Assembly: GCA_003427395.1 (NCBI GenBank)
Contig: BFEA01000842.1
Coordinates: 392,641 to 456,640, forward strand
DNA: 64,000 nucleotides
Direction: 5' to 3'
Origin: Chara braunii
Lineage: Eukaryota > Streptophyta > Charophyceae > Charales > Characeae
The notes under the pieces are model-generated. The model did not search any database, had not been told where the DNA came from, and saw only the letters and a list, made by a program, of their open reading frames with translations. This document shows, in pieces, positions 33,624 to 44,004 of the stretch; positions within the stretch are counted from its first letter, which is position 1; each line of letters opens with the position of its first letter. Position numbers and translations under genes: made by a program.

Positions 33624-35146
33624 ATGACGGGCTTAACTTTGGGCATGCCAGGCCAACTGGCCAGCGAGTCTGTTGCCGACTACAAACAGCGGTTCCAGAC
33701 TCAGCTCGCACTGATCGAGGCTGAGGAACAGCGCCAACTGGCAGCCAAGGCTGCCCGCCGACAGGCTGAAGCAGCGGCAACAGCTGAGAAGCAGCGGCTA
33801 CAGGCCGAAGCAGACGCAAATACCCAGGCACGCCGCAAGGAAGCCCAGGATTTGCTACAGCGGCATGAAGCCACCAGCATTGAAAGGCTCAAGTTTTGGC
33901 ACTTTGAACCATCCGAGGAGCACACTTGTAACCACCTGCAGTCCGAGCTGGCGAATATGCAGCGCGCCATGCGGAACCATAAGGCTCAGCAAGAGGATGC
34001 AGCACGGGCACTTGATTCCCGTATGCAGGACTTGGAGCAAGTTGCACCAAGACCGGAGGCTGGCGAGTCCAGCAGTGCACCCTCTACCCGCCAACTGGAG
34101 GAACGCGTCGACCACGTCGTCGCAATGCTCGGCGACATCAGCACCTTCGCTGCGCCAACCACCATCAGCAAACAGCTGGACACCTTGAAGGCCGAGGTCC
34201 AGCAACTGCAGCTGCCTAACAAGGATGGCAACAACACAACACATTATAAGATGCCGACATTCCAAATTGAGAAGTTCGATGACTACACGCATCAAGACCC
34301 GGTCCTCTGGTGGGAGAGGGCTTTACAACGCAACTTCGGATTCTGTTCGTCGCCAAGCACCTGTACATTGGCGCCCTGTTTCTCAACTCAAAGCGCGGAT
34401 GCAAGATCTGGTTAAGCCACCTGGCAATCGTCCACGGCGTCGACGTCGCAAATTTGAAGGATAAGATTTCATGGGAAGAGCTAACACGGCTATGGAAGAA
34501 GCGGTTCATCATGAGCGACGCACCTGCACTCGCCATCAACCGTCTCTTCGGCATGACGCAAGGCAACACAGCAACACGTGACTGGCTCACGGAATGGCAG
34601 AAGATCGCCGCAACGCCCGATCTTGACTTGCCATTTTCGCATCTGCGCCGCGAGTTCTACAACAGGTCATGTGCTGCATTGAGCCTTGCACTTGGTGATC
34701 GCGAGCAATATGGAACCTTCGTTGAAATCATTGACAAGGCGAGGGAGATCATCAAGACAAACAGGGCGGCTGCACACGAGAAGTCATCATGGCAGCCAAC
34801 CTATGTGGAGAAGGTGAGAACTGGTCCGCGACCGCAGCATGTCGCTGCAGTCCAATCGAACAACATTGTGGAGGACCCGGCAGCCACCCAAGCGTCACGT
34901 GAGGGAGATCAGGTGACTGCTGTCCAGCCGCGAAGCAACAACAAGTCCCGAGGGAATGAGAAGGCGAAAACAGCATCGCCGGCCGGAAACGGACAGCCAG
35001 CACCATGGGTCAAGTTTCACTTGACCGAGGCCGAGTACAAGTACCTCGGCCGCTACGGCTGCTGCTATTGGTGCAACAACACCACGCACAAGACCTCCCA
35101 ATGCTCGGATGAAGGCAAGGAGGATGTTCCGCCGCGCAGGAGGTGA
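33624..35146 (+). pseudogene. gag: Gag of element C
   Basis: ATG 33624 (MTGLTLGMPGQLASESV) starts a Gag with an Ala/Glu/Arg coiled coil (about residues 30-75) and a second helical part. The capsid core follows (MPTFQIEKFDDYTHQDPVLWW near 34252-34310). One frameshift near 34320 moves the rest into the frame that ends at 35146. That part includes ISWEELTRLWKKRFIM and a CX2CX4HX4C zinc knuckle (CYWCNNTTHKTSQC). The domain order matches element B residue for residue over long stretches. Pol overlaps in the +1 frame here, but in the -1 frame in B. Confidence 0.88.
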
Positions 35147-38100
35147 GGCGACTTCACCTCTCACTCCGCCAGCTTCGGCCGCCTTGCTAGCGGCCTCCTA
35201 CACATCTGGGGAGGATGCGCATGTCGCAAGGCCTCGGTACACTTACGAGGACTATGCTGTCCACTTGGTCCCACTGTTGGACCAACCGCTCCACGTGCAA
35301 CAATCTACCGCATGCACGGTTTCATCACCATCAGCAACCGATTCGGCAGCTTCGCCGTCATCTACCGCCGGGGATTCAACGCCATGGTCAAGACTTGAAG
35401 AGTTTGACCTATTGACGTTTGCGGACTTCTAATGGATGCCCCTTCCCCGGTCCGATCGATTGCCGAAATCGCATTGCAACGTGCTCATGGCACAACTGCG
35501 GGATTATTTGCACACTGCAGTACCAACTCCGTTGATAGACGCCAGAGTCGAGATTGTCGACCTTCACGCCTACATTGCGAAGATCGACCGCGAGTTCAAG
35601 ACACAATGGTACGACGACATCGACGCACTATTGTTATATGTACGCATTCAGATTGGAGAGGCGACCTGCAGCGCTTTGATCGATTGCGGAGCATCTCGCA
35701 ACTACATAAGCCAGGACTTTATGGTACGCGTCAGCCTTGGCCCACACGTCCGGAGGAAGTCCTAGCCGACGCAAGTCACGTTGGCGGACGGTCACACGCA
35801 CAAGTCAATAGACCGGTGCATAGATGACGTCCTCATGTACTTTGCCCCGCATGCAAGCGAGGCGATGTCCTTCAAAATTTTGGACACCAAATTCGACATG
35901 ATCTTGGGCATGTCATGGCTGCGAAGCGAGGACCACCCGGTGAACTTCTACCGCCGCACCGTTCACGTTCGTGATCGGAACGGAGTACTAGTCCCATGCA
36001 CAGTGGCTCCTCCTCACCCTTCGATCAGTTGCCACGTGGTGTCCGCCGCCGCAAGCTTGCGAGCTTCCATCATCAAAGACGACATTGAGGAGATGGGGGT
36101 GTGTTTTCTCCACGCCCACCCGCCCCATGGCGCTTGATCGACGGACTCATCTCCGGACCCACGCATCACCGAGCTTCTCGACGCCTACGACGACATGTTC
36201 GAAGGCCCGCACGGAGTAGTACCGGATCGGCCCATCCGCCACGAGATCATCCTCGAGCCATACGTTGCTCCTGTTCTCTTCGTCCGGAAGAAGAACAAGG
36301 ATTTGCGGTTGTGCATCGATTATCGCAAGCTCAACGCGCAAACAATCAGAAACGCCGGCCCTCTTCCACGCATCGACGACCTTCTCGAACGACAGGGCGG
36401 CGCCAAGTTCTTCTCCAAGCTTGACCTCAAGTCGGGATATCACCAACTCGAGATTCGGCAGGAGGACCGTTACAAAACCGCGTTTAAGACGCGATATGGG
36501 CATTTCAAACGGCTGGTTATGCCATTTGGCCTTACGAATGCCCCGACCACTTTCCAAGCGGCTATGACAAAGGAGTTCCGACACATGCTAAATCGATTTG
36601 TACTTATCTACCTCGACAACATCCTGGTGTACAACTGGAGTCTAGACCTGCATGTGGAGCACCTGCGCACCGTTTTGGAGCGGCTACGACAAGCCAGGTG
36701 CAAAGCCAACCGCGGCAAATGCGAATTCGCATGGCAGGAGCTGGAGTACTTGGGACATTATGTGACGCCGCAAGGCATCCGTCCGCTTGCGGACAAGATC
36801 GAGGCCCTCCGCGTATGGCCCGAGCCCACCAACACCACGGACGTTCGTTCATTCATGGGGTTGGCGGGCTACTATCAACGATTCATCACCGGATACTAAA
36901 GGATTGCCGCACCTATGACGAGATTACAATCGCCAAAGGTGCCAGTCGTATTCGATGACGACGCACGCCGGTCATTCCAAGCACTTAAGACGACCATGCT
37001 CATGGCACCCGTCCTTGGCATCTATGACACCACCCTGCCGACGAGAGTGACAACTGACGCTTTCGGCTATGGCATTGGGGCAGTCTTGGAACAACACGAC
37101 GGCGACGAATGGCACTGTGTGGAGTATTTCAGCCACAAAGTGCCTCCCATCAACTCGCTTGATGATGTAAGGAAGAAGGAGCTGCTCTCGTTCGTGATGG
37201 CTCTCAAGCGATGGCGGCACTTCCTCCATGGGCGTCATAGGTTCACATGGGTGACGAGCAACAATCCATTGACCTACTACGAGACGCATTATACGGTGAG
37301 CAGCACGATCGGACGATGGATGTACTTCATCGACCAATTTGACTTCACACCGAAACATCTCCTCGGCCTCTCCAATCGCGCAGCAGATGCAGTTTCGCGA
37401 AGACCTGATCTTTGCGCTATGACACATCATGCCTTCGCATTCGACGAGGAACTTCAGGAACACTTCATCCGGGGCTACAAGTCTGATACGGATTTCGCCA
37501 CGCTATATGCGCAACTATCCTCGGATCACCCGCCGGCCAGCCACTATCGCATCGCCGATGGGTACTTGCTCTTGCACTCGCGGGGCAAGGACTTACTATG
37601 TGTCCCACGCAGCCGCCGTCTTCGGATTCGCCTCCTCGGCGAGTATCATGATTAGCGACTCGCCGGCCATTTCGGAGTCAACCGCACTATTGCACGGCTT
37701 CGACAACAATTCCGATGGCCCGACCTCATCATCGACGTCACGAGCTATTGCGACTCTTGCGAAGTTTGCCGACGAAGCAAACCCCGCAACCGCAACCCCT
37801 ACAGCGAGCTGCGCCCGATGCCGATCCCGGAGGAACCCGGTCTCTCCATTGCCATGGATGTCACCGGACCATTCCCCCGCGACCGCCTCGGACACGACGG
37901 CATCCTGACGGTTGTGGACCGTTTGAGTAAGTATGCGGGTTTTCTCCCTTGGAAGTACTACTCCACGGCTCCCGAGCTGGCACGCCTCTTGCACACCGGC
38001 TGGATCTGCGGCCACGGTGTATCGGAAAACATAGTCAGCGACCGCGACACTTGCTTCATGTCGGCATTTTAGAGTGCTCTCATGCAGGAGTCCGGCACGA

Positions 38101-38999
38101 AGATGAAACCAAGTTCGGCTCGACATCCACAAACGGACGGGCAAATGGAGCGGGCACATCAAACTACTCAAATGATGCTTCGTACGCTCATCCGTCCTGA
38201 CCAGAAAGATTGGGTTGACCGCCTCCCCGACATCGAGTTCGCCTACAACACTTCGGTGCATCCGGTGATCGGCGTGACTCCATTCGAGTTGCACCACGGT
38301 GGACGGCAAGGCCGTATCTTCGCCGACCTTCTCCTCCCACGACCAGCCGACATCGACGCCGCTTGCTCTCCCGCTTCCGACCGGAAGTACAGGGAATTGC
38401 TGACTTAAGCCCGCGCGAACATGCAAAAGGCTCAAGTCCGCATGCAGCAGCAAGCCAACAGGCATCGCGTGCCATGTCCTATCTGCGCCGGTGATCTGGT
38501 TTGGGTCTCCGTGGAAGAGTTTGCACTGGAACAGGATGTTTCGTGCAAATTGCTTCCCAAGAGGTTTGGACCATGGCCCGTAACATCAGCCAGGGGCGAT
38601 GAGCCCGATGGACCTTCATCTGTGATCAACATCCCGACGCATCTGACGGTCCATCCAGTCTTTCACGCCTCGAAGCTGGCAACATATACACCAGCTAAGA
38701 GCGACGACTTCCCGGGCCGACGATCGCAGGACCCTCCATCTATGGATGGTCATCAGGAAGCTGACCGCGTCATCACGGATCGCAAGTATGGCAGCAAGCC
38801 TCGCCAGTACAAAGTTACATTCAGAGCATGCGATCTCGACTACACTCGGTGGATTTCAGGAACAGATTTGAAGGCATCCGCACCGCTGATCTACGCTCAC
38901 TACGAGCGACAAAGGTTAGCTCAGGGAACTTCACGACCTGCCCCTCCCACCCGGACTGTGGTCCCTCCCTCAGACAGACAGCTTCGCCCTCGGTGGTAA
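35109..38999 (+). pseudogene. pol: Pol of element C, one frame with seven stop codons
   Basis: The whole pol reads in a single frame from protease to the chromodomain-like tail. It is broken only by stops at 35430 (TAA), 35763 (TAG), 36135 (TGA), 36897 (TAA), 37653 (TAG), 38070 (TAG) and 38406 (TAA). Protease has DCGASRNY. RT lacks about 37 residues before [10 protein letters not shown] (near 36262, in frame), and its active site is YLDN, not YLDD (near 36609). RNase H has Phe for Ser at TTDAFGYG. Integrase keeps all three catalytic acids: MDVTG, SDRD, and Glu in TDGQMERAHQ. The GPW module (KRFGPWPVTSARG) and a chromodomain-like segment (QYKVTFRACDLDYTRW) close the protein. RT is certainly inactive. 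Confidence 0.92.
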
Positions 39000-39011
39000 G
39001 CTCGGTCTTTC

Positions 39012-39024
39012 AAGGAGGGGGGGG
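39012..39024 (+). promoter_or_regulatory. Polypurine tract, element C
   Basis: AAGGAGGGGGGGG immediately precedes the 3' LTR. Confidence 0.92.
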
Positions 39025-39754
39025 TGTGGCATACTGTGTAGCCACACGGGCCTGCAGGGCCCGTCCCTCATTCTCAGCCTAAAACCCTAGAAATAAGGGC
39101 CTACAGGCCCCTGTAGTTTCAGCTTGAAAGACTGAAAAACGAGGGCCTGCAGGCCCTATGTCGTTTCAGCCTAAACCATGGCTTTTCAGCCCTGAGGCTT
39201 TTCAGCCCTGAGGCTTTTCAGCCCTGAGGCTTTTCAGCCTGAAACGGAGGGCCACTTTCGGGCCCTCATAAGATCAACCTACCCTAACACTTAGGCACAA
39301 AAACAGGGTTTCGGGAACAGGCTATTTCTGGCCTGTTCCCACGACAGCTTCAAGCAGGAGCTGCAGTGGCAGCCCCTGCCTCCCTGCGGCATTGGCAAGA
39401 GTAGCCTCCTGGACTGCCTCGCCCTGCAGTCAGGAGGCAGGCCGAGAAGTACATAGGGAGTTCCCATGCACTTCACGGGGAGGTAGTTGGACATAAGGCA
39501 GGAGTAGTCTTCAGGATTCGGCCGCAGCACTCAGGAGGAGCGCTGTAGGAGCAGCTTAGCGCTAGCAGTAGTCTTCAGCGCTGGGCGCTAGTAGCCATAG
39601 CAGTAGTCTTCAGCGCTGCGCGCTAGTAGGTGGTAGTAGTAGAGTTGGGAGAGATGACTGGCGGAGGCCGGTGGGACTTACCTGTGGTGCCATAGCTCCA
39701 GCTCCACCTTCGAGGTACCTGCATCAAGGCGCCAACTTCACAGGTTAGTACCGG

Positions 39755-39793
<39 letters not shown>

Positions 39794-40238
39794 CTTCTTC
39801 CTCTTCTAAGTCCACCATCTCTTTTTCCCCTCTCGCCACCTGACTTCTCAGTATCAGCGGACTACTACAGAGAGGGAGAGTTGTGACTTGAGACTTGACG
39901 ACATTGGATCCAGCCTCGACATTGGGATTCAAACATTTTGACGAGGGACTATTTGGGCCTGTGCCGAAGACTTGGTGTTGACAACATTCCCCATCTTCCC
40001 CTCTTCTTCGTCTAACCCCCCTCTTCTTCGTCTCTGTATGGTTGGGGCTGGCACATTCTTCCTGTGTGGGCGCCAGACCCCTTCACACCATGGAATGATG
40101 ATGATGATGTATGTTCGGGGCTGTAGTACAATATTGATTGTTCGGATCATTGGTATCTAAGTCTTCCGCTACACTATCTTGTACTTCGTGTTGAGAGGTC
40201 GGTTCTTGTTCTGGTCTGCATCGTTACAGTATGCAACA
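39025..40238 (+). repeat. 3' LTR of element C
   Basis: It is 64 bp longer than the 5' LTR. CAGCCCTGAGGCTTTT has two extra tandem units near 39185-39235, the GA run is longer, and a CCCCTCTTCTTCGTCT block is duplicated near 40005. GCCATAGC is at 39594-39601 and 39689-39696. Confidence 0.96.
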
Positions 40239-40293
40239 GGGGCAGACCAACAAGTTATAGAAGTATAAATCAAGAGGCAGCGCCCAGCCATTT
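40239..40293 (+). repeat. 3' LTR of element D, resumed fragment
   Basis: GGGGCAGACCAACAAGTTATAGAAGTATAAATC continues the 5' LTR alignment (23573-23627). Similarity ends at TTTATTCACTC, where a CA repeat starts. Confidence 0.88.
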
Positions 40294-40298
40294 ATTCA

Positions 40299-40379
<81 letters not shown>

Positions 40380-40400
40380 CGCGTGCGCGCGCACGCGAGA
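40289..40400. repeat. (CA)n plus CG-rich palindrome
   Basis: About 40 CA units end at 40376, followed by the perfect palindrome CGCGTGCGCGCGCACGCG, then GA repeats to about 40413. It is mostly alternating purine-pyrimidine and marks the broken end of D. Confidence 0.92.
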
Positions 40401-40413
40401 GAGAGAGAGAGAG

Positions 40414-40862
40414 ACTTCAGGCAGAGGTTTCACGGGCATACGCCCAGGATCTGATTCGGCATTTTTGCGGCAGACATTGATTGGACACTTAGCAAGGGAC
40501 TACTTTTTGGACTTCGCTATCGCGATCTTGGTCTTCTCCCTCGCCTCCATTTTCGTCTCGCCTCCCCCCATCTCTCGTCCGTGGTATCTCCCCCCATGTG
40601 CGTGTGCAAGGAGGGACTGTTCTTCAGTGAGGTCCCTCCTCCCTCTCTCACATGTGTGGTGCATGATGTGGTGTCGCGTGAGTATTTGATAGGTCAGGTC
40701 ATATCTTTAAGTCTTCCGTTGCGCTACATTGCGCTATTTTCAATTGTATTTGGATGTACATTGCTCGTTGATGCTTGGCTGACACTACATTGTCCATACG
40801 AGTCCTTTTCATCACTTTGCGGATCCTTGGCTCCCATACATCGCTCGAGCGGGCATGTATCA
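40414..40862 (+). repeat. LTR G, 3' part only
   Basis: It ends GGCATGTATCA just before a PBS, like the ends of the B and F LTRs. The left end is lost in the CA/GA repeats. No second LTR was found. Confidence 0.6.
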
Positions 40863-40864
40863 GT

Positions 40865-40876
40865 TGGTATCGGAGA
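40865..40876 (+). promoter_or_regulatory. Primer binding site, element G
   Basis: TGGTATCGGAGA lies two bases after the LTR end. It is of the initiator tRNA-Met type. Confidence 0.8.
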
Positions 40877-40980
40877 TGGCATTTGTGAATCTGGACTCCC
40901 AGATTATTGATCGATCAATCAACCCAATCGGCCGATTGATTGATTGATTCATTCATTCACTGATTTATTGGTTAATTAGG

Positions 40981-41015
<35 letters not shown>

Positions 41016-41190
41016 ATTCGTTCCTGATTCAACTCTGCCTAGTTGTTATTTCGATTTTTTGTCAGAAATCGAAACCCCTTGTTTTGCGCCAAAATTCGTA
41101 ACTACGAAATCAGAAATTTTCGAGAATCACGAGTATTTTTTTTCTTGAAACTTAGAATATTCTGCGGAATTATTTACGCGATTTCTTCTG
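40877..41190 (+). other. Leader of element G, interrupted by element H
   Basis: AT-rich DNA with a GATT/ATTC tandem tract (about 40932-41015). TCTG at 41187-41190 recurs at 50214-50217 after H, so the leader continues at 50214-50282. Confidence 0.55.
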
Positions 41191-42191
41191 TGCAAGGAAA
41201 ATGAGCAGAAGCGAGATGAGAATGTCCAGAATGCACAATCACATTCAAAGCCTGAAAGTATCCCAATGTCCAGAAAGCAGCATTGCACCAATACGACACC
41301 AATGTAGAATCGTAACAATGAAAACCAATGTCAATGAGAGCTAGCTCTCGCCACCACCAACATAAGAGTCCAGGACCTTCTTCCTACTTGGCGCTCGACA
41401 TCGAGCCTACTTCCTACACAACTATGATTTGTCTACTAATTGACAATGCAACTGTTGATGTCAGCACCCAACGAAGTACTTGAAGATGTTGCCCAGATGC
41501 AGACCATAGCCAATACCAGGTATGCGCCCTCACATCATCATCATCATCCGCCTTCTCTCTCTCTCCCTCGTCTTACTCCCACCTCTTCCCTCTGTACACC
41601 CGAAGACCTCCCCTGCGCCTCACTGTAGACCAAGCCCGAGCCAGCTATAAAGGATGGGCTATTGCGCTGCCCTCAACAGCCCCCTGACTCTCACACGACT
41701 GCACGTGCTTGCACCTTGCCTCTCAGCGCCAGCAGCAGTCCACGAGCTTCCGCTCCAGCAGCGTTGCCGCTAGCATGCAAGTGTTGAATGCCAGCCCAGG
41801 CAGCGAACTCTTTCCTATATGGATAGAGCCTGCCTCAATAGGCGGCCTGGCTGGCCTAGGCCTTTGCCCAGAAGCTTTCGGTAGGCCCCAGGAGGCTGTG
41901 CCTCCGATGTAGCTGTTGAGCCTCTGTTTGGTTGGGCCTCCCAATTGTTTGTGTGTGAGGCTGCGATTCTCGCCCAGGGCCTGCATTTTTGAAAGGCTTG
42001 GAGGACCGTGGAATGTCTTTGCTGCTCGGCCCGAGTTTCCCTCAACCAACTGGCGGGTCACAACTTCCTGGACCCCAAATACGAAATTGACAGCACAGGG
42101 CCTTTCGTGGTTTGTTAGGCCCGCCTTCACTTAGGGCAGGCACATCTGCAACAGGGGTCCCTTAGGCCTGCCGAGGACCCAGATCCTCGCA
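41191..42191 (-). repeat. 3' LTR of element H
   Basis: The partner of 49237-50213. The octamer is mutated here (GCTATTGC near 41658, against GCTATGGC in the other copy). Confidence 0.92.
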
Positions 42192-42203
42192 TTCCCTCCT
42201 TTT
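42192..42203 (-). promoter_or_regulatory. Polypurine tract, element H
   Basis: The minus strand reads AAAAGGAGGGAA next to the 3' LTR. Element I has the matching site at 51216-51226. Confidence 0.88.
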
Positions 42204-42731
42204 CTTCGATAGTCCTTTGAGAAGTCTTCTATTTTGCAGGCATCTTTCCTTTGAGTTCTCTTTCATAGCCTGCAATAACTTGAGGTGTTGTTCGCACGAG
42301 TTCTTCTTTGGTGAACCACCGATCTTCCTTGGGATCCAGATGATGTCTGAATCTGACACGGTATTGCATTCTCGGTTTAGGAGGGCGGACTCTGCCCGGC
42401 GGTTTAGGCACTGACATCATTCGATGCTCAACGATTCCGTCGATGTCGACTTCACCATCCATGGTTGGGGGCAGCATTGACCGTCTGGAGGGAAACTGTG
42501 CAGTCTCTGCGAAAGGTGCGAGCTTTGAGGCATGAAAAACTCGATGTGTACAGAGGTGAGGTGGGATGTGTGCCACATAGGAAGGTCCGTCCATCTTATC
42601 CCCGACTATGTCTAGGATCTCCCAGGGACCAAAATACTTTGGCATTAGTTTTCTAGAGATTCCCATTTGTTGTCCCAGTTCAGATGACTTTACCTACCCA
42701 GATCCTGTCCCCTACCTGAAAGTTAGAAGGT

Positions 42732-42859
42732 CGTCTGTGTTTGTTCTCAGATGCAATCATAGCATCTTGAGGTTTCCTAATGTGTTGAAGAAGGCCGTCT
42801 GTGTTTGTTCTCAAATGCAATCATAGCATCTTGAGGTTTCCTAATGTGTTGAACGGCCT
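42732..42859. repeat. 64-bp tandem duplication in pol of element H
   Basis: CGTCTGTGTTTGTTCTCA and the following bases occur at 42732 and again at 42796 with one or two differences. The length is not a multiple of three. Confidence 0.88.
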
Positions 42860-43680
42860 GCTGCAGCATCTGTTCATATTTGACAACAAAATCTATGTTG
42901 CCTGGTGCAGTGGTTGCCTGGTTCTCAGGCAGTAGGAAATCAAGGGCGGAACGGGGCTCCCAACCAAGATGCAATTGGTTGGGAGTCATGCATGTAGCGT
43001 TGTGCACAGCGTTGTTGTACAGGCTGGCGACGAGAGGTAGTTTCTCATCCCAGTCATCCTGGCTTGGCTTGATGTAGTGCCTAACCAGGTGCTGCAATAC
43101 TCGATTCATTTGTTTCGCTTGCCCGTTTGACTCATGGTGATTCCTCGATGTCATTTGTAGTCTGCTACCCATCTGTTGGGCAGTGTTTTGCCACAGTTCG
43201 CTAGTAAAGCGAGCATCCCTATCACTGACGATGGACTTAGGTAAACCAAAGTCCCGTACCCAGTTTTCCATAAACAACCTGATGACATAGTCATTTTCGC
43301 GGTCTTTGGCATAGCTATTAGTCTGGCATACTTGGAGAAGTGATCAACTATAACAAAGATGTGTCTCTTTCCACTCATGCTGCTCACAAGAGTATCTATG
43401 AAGTCCATGTACGCACTTTGACCAGGACCTTCAGGAATCGGCAAGCGTTTGATTAGCCCTAGCGGAGCCTGAGTCCTAGGTTTGTCCTGTTGGCGAACCT
43501 GGCAGGTTTCAATGTACCTTTTTGCATCTTGCATCGTAGTGGGCCACTAGAATCTCTGCACTAGGTTAGCTGATGTTTTTTTCATAGCCAAATGACCAGT
43601 TGCATCATGACATGCCCTTAGAAATAAACTACGTAAAGACTCTTTATCTGGAACACATAATCTTTTCTTCCCTGCCTTCT

Positions 43681-44004
43681 CAAGAAACAGCAAGCCATCT
43701 ACCATTGTAAATTCATCNGANGTTACNTTATTCTTCGCTTGAAATTTACGAATGATCTCAGACATAACTGGATCTTGCTGATAGGCCTCCACCAAGGATC
43801 GAGTTACATCGTCATATATGCCAAACTCAGTTACTAGCGCGTCAAGAAACAGCAAGCCATCTACCATTGTAAATTCATCGGAGGTTACCTTATCCCTCGC
43901 TTGAAATTTACAAATGATCTCAGACAGAACTGAATCTTGCTGATAGGCCTCCACCAAGGATCGGGTTACATTGTCAGATATGCCAAACTCAGTTACTAGC
44001 GCAC
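43681..44004. repeat. 162-bp in-frame tandem duplication in pol of element H
   Basis: CAAGAAACAGCAAGCCATCT starts at 43681 and 43843. The protein contains DEFTMVDGLLFL and VEAYQQD twice, 54 residues apart. The first copy has several Ns, so read collapse or misassembly should be considered. Confidence 0.85.

Larger units (their letters stand above)
31396..40238 (+). mobile_element. Element C: full-length Ty3/gypsy retrotransposon nested in the 3' LTR of D
   Basis: The LTRs are 31396-32545 and 39025-40238 (TGTGGCAT...TGCAACA). PBS, gag, pol and a strong PPT lie between them. The perfect target duplication GGGGC is at 31391-31395 and 40239-40243. The element is 8843 bp. It must be younger than D. 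Its proteins are close to those of element B, but the LTRs are different. Confidence 0.97.
23045..40293 (+). mobile_element. Element D: gypsy retrotransposon whose 3' LTR is split by element C
   Basis: The 5' LTR is 23045-24028. PBS, leader, gag and pol follow on the plus strand. The 3' LTR starts at 30864, runs to 31395, and resumes at 40239 after element C. Removing C (with one copy of GGGGC) rebuilds GGAGAGGGGCAGACCAAC exactly as in the 5' LTR. The 3' LTR is then lost at a CA repeat near 40293. Coding regions carry many frameshifts and stops. Confidence 0.92.

Noticed and set aside
35109-38999. Stop-codon reassignment to explain the seven stops in C pol
   Set aside because: All three stop codons occur and they replace different residues (Gln, Trp, Ser, Lys and others) relative to B. 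RT also has an active-site change, so decay is simpler.
41645-41652. TATAAAGG in the left H LTR as a promoter
   Set aside because: It is on the plus strand, antisense to element H, and is not kept in the other LTR (CTATGAAGG).
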